Shown: positions 1 to 8,200 of the stretch, piece after piece
How positions within the stretch are numbered: position 1 is the first letter of the stretch
How the letters are laid out: each line of letters begins with the position of its first letter
Origin: RXOA01 sp964554715
GTDB taxonomy: Bacteria; Bipolaricaulota; Bipolaricaulia; UBA7950; UBA9294
NCBI GenBank assembly: GCA_964554715.1
Contig: CAZKPU010000083.1
Coordinates: 1 to 9,815, forward strand
Length of the DNA stretch: 9,815 nucleotides
Reading direction: 5' to 3'
Notes under the pieces: model-generated
Told to the model about the DNA's origin: nothing
Database searches by the model: none
Seen by the model: only the letters and a program-made list of their open reading frames with translations
Translations under genes and position numbers: made by a program

Positions 1-335
1 GTGTGTAGGGCCTCGCACCGGCGCAGCCGGTTCAGAAACGCCTTCATCGACTCGCTGGGTTCTCCGAAATACACCGGGGTGACAAACACAAACCCTTCCG
101 CCAACCGCACGGACTCGTGGAGTTCCTGGAAGTCATCCTTGACCTGGCAAACATGATCCGTACGGCACGTTCCCCATCCGTCATTGCAGACGGCACAACG
201 TGCGATGTTCAGCGCATTCAAATCGATCACGCGAGCCGGACTACGTCCGTCGACAACCCCCTGTCGCGCGGCTTCGCCACACGCAGCGGTCAGGCCGTTC
301 TTATTGGGGCTTGCAGTCACAATCAGAACCTTCAT
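1..335 (-). CDS. Flavodoxin-fold NAD(P)H-dependent FMN reductase with four-Cys motif (3' partial)
   Basis: The ATG at 335-333 follows an AAGGGGG ribosome binding site with about 4-nt spacing. The frame is open to the left edge (111 codons visible), so the C-terminus is missing. The N-terminus MKVLIVTASPNKNGLT is a beta-strand followed by the phosphate loop that binds FMN phosphate. TPVYFGEPS (86-94) with MKAFLNR (97-103) is the second flavin-contacting loop and helix of the NADPH-dependent FMN reductase / WrbA-like superfamily. Between them lie Cys47, Cys50, Cys57 and Cys63 (C-x2-C-x6-C-x5-C), followed by KDDF. Related flavoproteins have a compact Cys cluster at this place, and some of these bind an iron-sulfur cluster. 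Whether this one does is unproven. It sits 23 bp after the AhpD-like gene, and a shared redox role is inferred. Confidence 0.9.
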   Translation of the reverse strand, partial: MKVLIVTASPNKNGLTAACGEAARQGVVDGRSPARVIDLNALNIARCAVCNDGWGTCRTDHVCQVKDDFQELHESVRLAEGFVFVTPVYFGEPSESMKAFLNRLRRCEALH

Positions 336-358
336 CGATCCCCCTTCTTGTCACACAG

Positions 359-739
359 TCAACGCGTCTCGTCTGTTTCCGCGGCGGAGTCTTTCGCAGC
401 GGAGATCCCCACCTCTTCGAGAACCTCATGCGCCCGTAGCAGATGCGGAATCGTAATCGATCCGCCGACCACCGCCGCAATCATCAACGCTTCTTCGATC
501 TCTTCCTTGAACGCTCCTGCGCGGGTCGCTTCGATCAAGTGATACGTGACACAATCGTCGCAACGCAACGCAAGCGAGGCAACAAGCCCCATCAGCTCCT
601 TCGTCTTTCTCGGCAGAGCGCCTTGCTCATAGGCGCTTCGATCCACGGCAAAGAGCCTTCGCAGCGGCAACGGCGCATCGTCAAGGACGAGATCGTTCCG
701 TCGTGCCCGTTCTTCCTCGAATCGAGTCGTCTGTTCCAC
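359..739 (-). CDS. Carboxymuconolactone decarboxylase / AhpD-like family protein
   Basis: This encodes 126 aa, GTG at 739 to TGA at 361-359, a typical length for small single-domain members. The sequence KELMGLVASLALRCDDCVTYH gives Glu48, Cys60, Cys63 and His67. The E-x11-C-x2-C-x3-H spacing matches the proton-relay and redox residues of the AhpD family (Glu118, Cys130, Cys133, His137 in mycobacterial AhpD). The downstream helices, including EEIEEALMIAAVVGG and HLLRAHEVLEE, also fit the fold. A thiol-based peroxidase or disulfide reductase role in the cytoplasm is therefore more likely than true decarboxylase activity. The gene lies 23 bp upstream of a flavodoxin-fold reductase gene and probably shares its transcript. 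The acidic Ser/Ala/Glu/Thr tail after residue 112 is probably disordered. The substrate and reductant are unknown. Confidence 0.92.
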   Translation of the reverse strand: MEQTTRFEEERARRNDLVLDDAPLPLRRLFAVDRSAYEQGALPRKTKELMGLVASLALRCDDCVTYHLIEATRAGAFKEEIEEALMIAAVVGGSITIPHLLRAHEVLEEVGISAAKDSAAETDETR

Positions 740-750
740 GTGCGCCTCCC
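740..750 (-). promoter_or_regulatory. Ribosome binding site fixing a GTG start
   Basis: On the minus strand the sequence GGGAGG followed by CGCAC lies directly before GTG at 739. This is a strong Shine-Dalgarno at 5-nt spacing. It decides the start of the AhpD-like gene over the in-frame ATG at 802, which would add 21 residues (including MRYPLMGICGRQ) unlike the family and lacks such a site. The rest of the 740-904 gap shows no convincing promoter or terminator. Confidence 0.75.
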
Positions 751-904
751 TTCCCCAATCACTCGACTGCCGTCCGCAAATACCCATCAGAGGATACCGC
801 AACGCGACGCAATCCGCCGGTTCGGATCTGTCGGTGCCGGAAAAGGAACCCCAAGGAGGCTGCGCTTGGATTCGTCGGACGTGGGCTTCGAGGGGTGGAA
901 GTTC

Positions 905-2089
905 CTACCAGGTAAACGAGATCGTAAGCGAGCCGCCCCACACCGGACTCACGGCGGCGTACCAGGCGTCTCCGCTGACGGTGAGTTTGTCGAACAGTGG
1001 GAGATCGTACGAGATCTCGGTGATGTACCAATCAAACAGGAAGGAGCCTACACCAGGATCGCGTTCGAAGTAGGCGTCCACCGAGAACGATCCCGGCGAT
1101 GCGCAACAGCCTTCGAGGATCCCCTCAATTCTGAACCTTTCGGCTGCGCCGCTCTTTCCCGTTACGGAGCTGTCGGATGCTGCATCCAGAGACTCGGCAA
1201 GGCTTGCGGTGATGTTTCCGATCTGAAGCTCGAAGATGAGCCCGCGGATGTCGATCCCATCGATGGACAAAGGAGGGAACGAAGTCGAGACGTCCACGAT
1301 CGCCTCAATCCCTGGGCAAATGCCCCAATCCGTATCAAGCCGTGCAGATAGCTCCGCAATCTTCACATCGGTCGTGAACGTAAGTGTCGCATCCAGAAGC
1401 GCCCTCAATCCCGAGGGAGCTTCGTACCACAGGAGAGCGCTCAAGGACATGGTGAAGTTGTCGAAGCCCTCATCCGTAAACAGGGTGCACGCATTGGCCG
1501 ACGCTCCGCAGAGGTTCGTAGGCCATCCGAAGCATGCATTCGCCGCCTGGAAACAGAACGGCGAGGTCCCCGACTTGGTGTTGATCTGGAAGCTGCAATC
1601 ACCGACGCTTCCGGATGCAACGAACTGGTTGTACGAGGCTGTCTGAGGCCGCGTGATGTACATCGTGTCCACGAAGTCCACCGAAAGCACCGAGAACGCG
1701 ACGCCGTTTTGCCATGATTGGAACGATCCGTTCGCTGGGTCCATTGTCAGTGTGGAACTGAGATCGATGGTCCCAACCGCACCGGCGGCTTGGACGCTGA
1801 ACCGGTCGAAGACCGCCTCGGTGAACCCTGCTTGGATCTGTGCCGAGAATGTACAGATATCCAGGACTCCCGTAAGAGCGATCTGTTGGATACCAAGCGG
1901 GATCTCCTCGGAGACGTTGATCGTTGCCGTCATCGAGCCCCAAACGCTGATCGGCAATTCCGCCTCAGCATCGGGAGGAGCAGTCGTCGTCTGACCGCTC
2001 ACAGGCAATCCGCACAGACACATGACTGCAAGAAGCCAAGCAACCCGCCACCCGATTCGAGGTGTCCCCCCACTTGTCCACATTCTCAT
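905..2089 (-). CDS. Exported Cys-containing beta-rich protein, possible outer-membrane barrel
   Basis: This encodes 394 aa, ATG at 2089 (alternative ATG at 2083) to TAG at 907-905; an in-frame TAG at 2104-2102 excludes any earlier start. The N-terminus has Arg residues, a hydrophobic stretch at 16-29 and a likely signal peptidase I site after PVSG (residue 32). A lipobox is not met. The mature part alternates polar and hydrophobic residues throughout, as in beta-strands. It ends GGSLTISFTW, with hydrophobic residues at -7, -5 and -3 and a terminal Trp, resembling the C-terminal strand recognised by the BAM machinery. There are nine mature cysteines (79, 165, 179, 186, 194, 201, 258, 328, 329), four of them within residues 179-201, so disulfides are likely. 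An FD(R/N/K)(F/L)(S/T)(V/M) motif recurs at 94, 209 and 366. I do not recognise the family. No ribosome binding site is visible, and the start lies in an inverted repeat. A soluble periplasmic or secreted beta protein is the alternative. Confidence 0.85.
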   Translation of the reverse strand: MRMWTSGGTPRIGWRVAWLLAVMCLCGLPVSGQTTTAPPDAEAELPISVWGSMTATINVSEEIPLGIQQIALTGVLDICTFSAQIQAGFTEAVFDRFSVQAAGAVGTIDLSSTLTMDPANGSFQSWQNGVAFSVLSVDFVDTMYITRPQTASYNQFVASGSVGDCSFQINTKSGTSPFCFQAANACFGWPTNLCGASANACTLFTDEGFDNFTMSLSALLWYEAPSGLRALLDATLTFTTDVKIAELSARLDTDWGICPGIEAIVDVSTSFPPLSIDGIDIRGLIFELQIGNITASLAESLDAASDSSVTGKSGAAERFRIEGILEGCCASPGSFSVDAYFERDPGVGSFLFDWYITEISYDLPLFDKLTVSGDAWYAAVSPVWGGSLTISFTW

Positions 2090-2100
2090 TTGGACAAGTG
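2071..2100 (-). promoter_or_regulatory. Start-codon inverted repeat: ATGs of the 394-aa gene in the loop
   Basis: CACTTGTCCA (2071-2080) and TGGACAAGTG (2091-2100) are perfect 10-bp inverted arms separated by 10 bases. Read on the minus strand, the loop is AATGAGAATG, which contains both candidate start codons of the downstream gene (ATG at 2089 and ATG at 2083). No Shine-Dalgarno sequence precedes either ATG. The arm centres are 20 bp apart, about two helical turns, so a dimeric DNA-binding operator fits. An mRNA stem-loop presenting or occluding the start codon fits equally well. A further GGACAAG half-site lies at 2148-2154. Confidence 0.6.
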
Positions 2101-2118
2101 TCTAACAAGAACAGCGGT

Positions 2119-2142
2119 CGACGGGTCACACCTGACCCGTCG
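2119..2142 (-). terminator. Perfect 10-bp hairpin between genes; possible terminator or attenuator
   Basis: CGACGGGTCA (2119-2128) and TGACCCGTCG (2133-2142) are perfect inverted arms around a 4-nt loop. The hairpin lies about 80 bp after the giant gene's stop and about 30 bp before the next start. On the minus strand it is followed by accgctgttcttgtt, which is T-rich but not an unbroken U-tract. This makes it an imperfect intrinsic terminator. A protein-binding site for the downstream gene is the main alternative. Confidence 0.45.
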
Positions 2143-2182
2143 CGGCCGGACAAGGGAAAGTAACGACGATTACACTCGGATG

Positions 2183-2197
2183 TAGAGCTTAGCTCTA
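2183..2197. repeat. Small palindrome downstream of the giant gene
   Basis: TAGAGCT and AGCTCTA flank one central base, 26 bp after the giant gene's stop codon. In RNA this would give at most a five- to six-bp stem. On the minus strand it is not followed by a T-run, so it is a poor terminator. It may be chance or a minor 3'-end structure. Confidence 0.35.
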
Positions 2198-2222
2198 TTT
2201 GCCCCCTTCGCCAATGAGAGGA

Positions 2223-5200
2223 CTACGGACTCACTTCGATACATGCCTCACGTGCAATGACCGGCGCGAAGCGGATCTCTTCGAGACCCATCGTATCGCA
2301 AGCAGGCCAGATGCCGTAAACAAGAGACAAGCCGGTTTCCTCTAAGACAAAGCCGATGAACTCGTCTCGCCACGTGCGCATCTCCTCAGCTTCGTCCACC
2401 ACATCGGCCAACCGCGATACGGAAGCCGTGATTAGACCGATCTGCCAAGCAGTGAAGCACGTTTCACCGGGAACATTCGTTGCGTACAGCCACTCTATGG
2501 ACCCGCAGTCGGTTTGGATCTCGATCGGACGGATCAGCGTATCCTTGATCCGATCAAACAGTGAGATTGCCGTCTCCACGCCTTGCGGATCTTCTCCGAT
2601 GACCAAGGCCAAAATCGCACCGGCAACGGAATCGATGCTCACCAGGCTCACCAGGGGTTCATCGACATCTACTTGCTGTTGGACAAACTCCGCAATTCGC
2701 GCGATGAGTTCATGAGACTGAATGTGTAGCATTGTGCCTGGGGTCATCGATTCGTTGACAGCTTGCAGACCGTTTGCAAGCAAACCAAGAGACACAGCGC
2801 CAAACACCCGATCGTCTTCCCACCCATCCGCTCCGATCCACGCCCTTCGGACGAAGCCTCCTTGGAACGAGTCGTAATGCCGCGCTTCAAGGACATCCAG
2901 CAGGATACTGATGATGCCATCAATCCTTGTAAGGAGTTCGGCCGGGACAAGGCCGAGATCCTGGACAACAGGTTCGAGAGTTCCCCCGATGCCTTTCCGG
3001 AACTCTCCGAGCCCGAGAAGGAGCGATGCGACGTCGACCAGGTCGCTGACGGGCTCGACAATATCAAAGCTTCCGGAGGAAGGTTCACTCAGCCGCGCAG
3101 CATGAGGGAAGAATGCAGATCCCTGCTCAAGCGCCATACGGTCGAGCATCCGCTCAACATACCCGAGCTTCTCGATCGCTGAGATCAGGTAGAGCAACCC
3201 TGCCGCTCCTTCCTCGGAGGTCTCGCCGTAGGCTGAACCCCTTCGTAGTGTCAGAAGCTGTGCCGCTTCCTGTGCCTCTCGCGCAAGAGACATCCCCAGA
3301 CTCGAACCCGTCACGCGGTCGAAAAACGTCTCCTCTCGCCACGAAAGCTCCGAGGGAGACTCAAGACGTGGGCTGCCGGACTCGTACTCAAGTCCGAGCA
3401 CAGACAGGTCCGCGAGGTTCACCGGTACCGCTCCGACAAGCTCGCGGAGGGTCTCTGCCAGGTTGTCGCTTCCGACGTCTCGCGGTGAACTGACGGCGGC
3501 TGTTTGTTGCAGCGGCACCCCCAGACCCGAATGCAGCACGACGCTGGCCAGCGTTGCATCGGCGATCTCTTCGAACCGCGGCAACCAGTCTTGGATTGCG
3601 TGTGCAGCGAACATCCCGGAGGGCGTGTCAAACCAGGGATCGACTTGCGTCGCTGCTCCGCAGCATACACCGGTTTCGGAGCTCCGCTCTACACAAAGGC
3701 TGGCTTGGAAGACCGGTGCGACGCCTTCGGGGGCATCGACCAGACGAATCGGGGTATAGATCGGACTCGCGTACGCCGGGAATACGCCGAAGCTTCCGCT
3801 GCCAACCGTATAGGACAGCTGCAAACCCAGCTTCACCGTGACCGTCTCGATGAACTTCATAGCCCGCCGCGTCCATAGGCTCGCCTCATCCGGCACAAGG
3901 AACGGAGCAACAGCGTCGACGGCCGAGATCACCGCGCCGATCTCCTCCGGAGTCAGGCATGCGATCGTCCCGTCTACACTGGAGCCGGACTGGAACAGCC
4001 CAAGTGTCGCATCCCACAAGGAGCTGCCCAGGTATTCGAGTCCGCCTTGCGCTGCCGTGAACAAGGTTTCATCGCCGAGAATCTCGTACGCGGATGCCAA
4101 ACCGAGAACTCCCGACGCTTGAGCGGTGAGCGGTGATCCCGCTTCCCGATCGCTGCCCCGATCGAATCGGCCGTCCTGGCGTTGTGTCTGCAGCAGCAGC
4201 TCGGATACACGCCTCAGGAGCTGCATCTGCTCGTCGGTCAACCCTCCGGGAGCGGTGTTGCTCTGCGTGGCGAGAACCGCAGCCAGCTGCCCGAGCTCCA
4301 GCGGGGTTGCTGATCCGTCGACGGAAATCGCTCCGCTGGTCACGCCGACCCACAACTCGTTCAGCAGCTTGCTTGCCTGCATCCTCGAGTTGCTGCGATC
4401 AATACCGGCGCTCGCTGCCAGCCGCTCGTACCGAGTCCAACCCGCTGTGCTCGTATAGCGCACGAACTCCTGCAGTCCAAGGATCAACGCAAGCTGATCG
4501 GAAAGCGTCACCGATCCGGAGCGAGCGGCCAGCTCCAGCGATGCTGCCGGTGTGGCTCTTTGGCCGTATTCGGCGAAGAACAGCCGTCCTCCCCCATCGA
4601 CGGCCATCGACGGCAGGATGGTCATGATGACGTCTACCTTGCCCGCCATCACTTCGCTGATCGCCAAAGCAAGATACCGGGTCACGGGAGCTTCCTCTTG
4701 CACAAGCTCGGTTGCCAGCGCCGCCTGCGCAGCAAGGCTCATTCCGAAAGCTCCCGGATCCAGCGTCGTGTCGACTTCACGCCAGATCCCGGCTGGCCAG
4801 AACGTATCGGTTCGCCGATCGAACCTGGGATCGCCCGCCGCAAACTCCAAGAAGACCCATCGTTCGTCCTCGGGTCGTCCTTCAGGCGCAAGCCCGACAT
4901 CTGCGGCGAAAGCATCAAGCAGTTGCTCGACAAGGCTCGTAGCGGATAGCGATTGCGCAGAAGCCGCTTCGGTAAGGGCCGGCGCAAGGCTCAGTTCGAT
5001 CCCGTTGCCGGAGAATGCAGCCACTTGGAGCGTGTTGTCCAGTGCGGTATCGAGGCTGCGTCGAGCAGCCAGTTGAATTCCGGTAGGCAGCAACGTTTCG
5101 GGATCAAGCCGCGACTCTTGAACCTCCGACGCGAATCGCAGCAACGAGTGACTGGCAAACATCGACACATCGGTCTCAAACCACACATCGTCTACCTCTG

Positions 5201-8200
5201 CGAAGTACTGCACGCAGGGAACCGGCTCTTCGCCTCCGCCGGCACCGATCGTTCGTAACACGGTGGTCAGCTCCACTGCAACGTTGTTGCCGGGGACCGG
5301 ATCCGTGGCCGGCGACGAGACCGAAGCAACGTTCGTAAGCGTTCCTTCGAAAGAGGGATCGACAAGAACATCGATCATCATGCTTGCCACACTTCCGACG
5401 GCAAGCTCTCCGATCCGCCAGGTCCGTGTGACGGGGTCATAGGTTCCCTGGCTGGGCACAATGCTCTGCCAGTTCACGTTGCTATCGAGAACCTCCTCGA
5501 CCTCAACGTCGCGTGCGTCTTGAGGGCCCAGATTACGGACACTGATGGTATAGGTGAGTTCACCTCCTGATTCGATCGGATCCGGGAAGTCGGTCTTCTC
5601 GATCTCCAGATCCGCAATCCGTAGCACTTCAGTCGTCACTGTGGATGTGTTGTTCCCCGGATCGGGATCTTGCGTATCCGAAAGGACAAACGCGGTGTTT
5701 CGGACGGTTTCTGCAGTGACATCGAATGCCAGGGTGCCGCGGATCAGGATCGTCCGAATCTGCCCTCGCTCCATCAGACCAAGCACGACAAACCCCGACC
5801 ACGGGAACCAACTCGATCCATCGAGCGAGTACTCTACACCCAAGATCGACGCAGGAACGGCGTCTGTCACAACAACGTTTTCGGCAGCTTGAGGACCCAG
5901 GTTTTCGATTCGAACCGAGTAGAGGATCGCTGATCCCGGCAACGCAGAGTCGGGGGATGCGGTCTTCACCAACGCGACATCGGCTCCGAGCCTCGTGAAC
6001 AGCACGTCGCTTGCTTCCACGGGGTCTCCGTCACGATCCTCCCCTGTGGCTGTGGCGGTGTTGGTGACCGACAGCACCGGATCTTCGGGAAGAGCATAGC
6101 TCACGGCGAAAATCCATGTCTCGTGGGCCTCGAGAAGGCCGTCGCCGTCATCACCCGACACGAGAGAAGCAGGCCCGGCAAGATCGTCATCAACTTCCAC
6201 AAACGCAATCGCAGAGCCATCACTGGTTGCATCGTGCCGGACCTCAATCCGGTAGTCGAGCACCGTGGAGGTGGATGTCTCCTCGCTCAGAATCTTGCGG
6301 ACTGCAAGGACGGGGTCGAACCGAATATCCAGCAGGTGGCCTGCTTGATCCGTATGCAGATCGCCGTCGCCGTCCCGGCCCAAGACGGTCCCTGTGTTCC
6401 CCAGAGGATCATCGTCATTGAGCCCAATGGTGTAGATCGCCCTGAATACCCATGTCTCGCCCACCTCGAGCAGATCGTCCCCATCATCTCCGCGTTGATA
6501 CGCTGCTGCGCCGGCCAGGCTGTCACTGACGGTGACATCCGACAACGGCGATCCATCACCCAAGGTCTCATCGTTGATCACCGTGAACTCGTACTCCACG
6601 GAGCTTCCGACAACTGCCGTGCCCGGCCCTGTCTTCTCGATGCGGATCGCCGGGTCGAACTCTCCGTCAACGACATGATCATCGGATGCCGAGATGGGAT
6701 CACCGTCAAGGTCGATCGCCGTGATGGTTGCCCGGTTCACAATCGGTTCGGGATCCGTCGGAAGCATGGTGTAGGTTCCTGAGAACGTCCAGATCTCGTT
6801 CGACTCAAGCAACCCGTCCCCGTCGTCTCCGCTCTGGAGCTGGATGAGAGAGATTCGATCGTCCGCAAGCTCCAGATTCGAGACGGCGGATCCGTCGCCC
6901 TGCTGAAGGTCATGACGGACAAGGAACGTATAGGTGATCGTCTGGCCGACGACGGCCTCGCTAGGCCCACTCTTCTCGAATTCCAAAACCGGATTGTGCT
7001 CGATGTCGAGGATTCGATGAGAGTCTTCATCACCGATTGGATCGCCGTCAAGGTCGGTGCCGGTTGCCGTTGCCGTGTTCTCAAGAGGTTCGGAGTCGGT
7101 CGACAGGATCGTGTAGTCGGCTTCGTAGATCCAGGTTTCGCCCACTTCGAGTCGACCGTCTTGATCGACATCCCCGGAGATGTAGTTGATCGGAGATACC
7201 AAGTTGTCGGAGACCGCAATCTGCGAGATCGGTGAACCATCGCTATCGGCTCCGTGGCTCACTTCGAATCGATAGGCAACCGTTTCGCCGACACCGGCCA
7301 CCGTGGGTCCCGTCTTGTCAATGACGAGCGTCGGGGCATGTGTGATCTCGGAGAGGATGTGGTCATCCGATGCCTCAACCGGGTCTCCTTCAGGATCGGT
7401 GCCCGTCGCCGTTGCGACATTCTGCAACGGTGCCTCATCGGTCGGTTGGACCGTATACGCCGCAATGAAAAGCCATGTTTCGTCCGATTCGAGCACGCCG
7501 TCGCCATCATCTCCTCCCACGTACAGCGTGGGATCGGCAAGCGTGTCGCTCACAGTCATTCCGCTCACGGGTGAACCATCGCCAGCTTCGAGATCGTGGG
7601 AGACGGAGAGGGTGTATTGAATCTCATCTCCCGCTGAGGCCAGCGACGGCCCGTCCTTGACCACTTCGAGAACGGGGTTGTGCAAAACATCCAGCTGATG
7701 GTCGTTCTCGCCTGTGACCAAATCTCCGTCCAGATCGCGCCCCTCGACCGCGGCCGTGTTCACAAGAGGATCCGGATCCGTGTTGCGAACCGTATAGCTC
7801 GCGCCAAACAGCCACTGCTCACCGATATCGAGCCGTCCGTCGTTGTTGGAGTCACCGCCAACGAACGTCGCCGGCCCGGCGAGGCTGTCATGGACGGACA
7901 CACTCAGGATCGGCGTACCATCGCCGAGAATCGCATCGTTCTCGACGATGATCTCATACGTCACGATGTCGCCGACGTTTGCCGTACCCGGACCGGTCTT
8001 CGAGATTCTGATTGCAGGGGCATGCAGGGCATCCACCAGAGCTGCGTCCGTGTCTGTGACGATCCCTCCAAGAGGATCCACGCCCCGGACGTTAGCCGTG
8101 TTGGTGAAATCTTCGGTGACCAAGCCGCTGCACGAGTAGGTCACACTCTGTCCTACGTTCAGAGAGCCAATCGAACGTGTACACCCCGGAGCAGGCGTAT

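Noticed and set aside
740..802. ATG at 802 as the start of the AhpD-like gene
   Set aside because: The extra 21 residues are unlike the family, and GTG at 739 has a strong GGAGG site at 5-nt spacing.
760..860. Promoter for the AhpD-like operon (TTGCGT and TATCCT-like boxes)
   Set aside because: The box spacings are about 10 or 14 bp rather than 16-18, so I see no convincing sigma-70-type promoter.
443..1351. Long plus-strand open frame of 302 codons
   Set aside because: It lies antisense to the AhpD-like gene and the exported-protein gene, both of which have clear family motifs or a signal peptide. Its translation is Arg-rich and low-complexity with no recognisable domain.
2000..2020. Lipoprotein signal from the two Cys residues near the N-terminus of the 394-aa protein
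   Set aside because: Met23 and Leu25 occupy the -1 positions before Cys24 and Cys26, which does not fit a lipobox. A signal peptidase I site after PVSG fits better.
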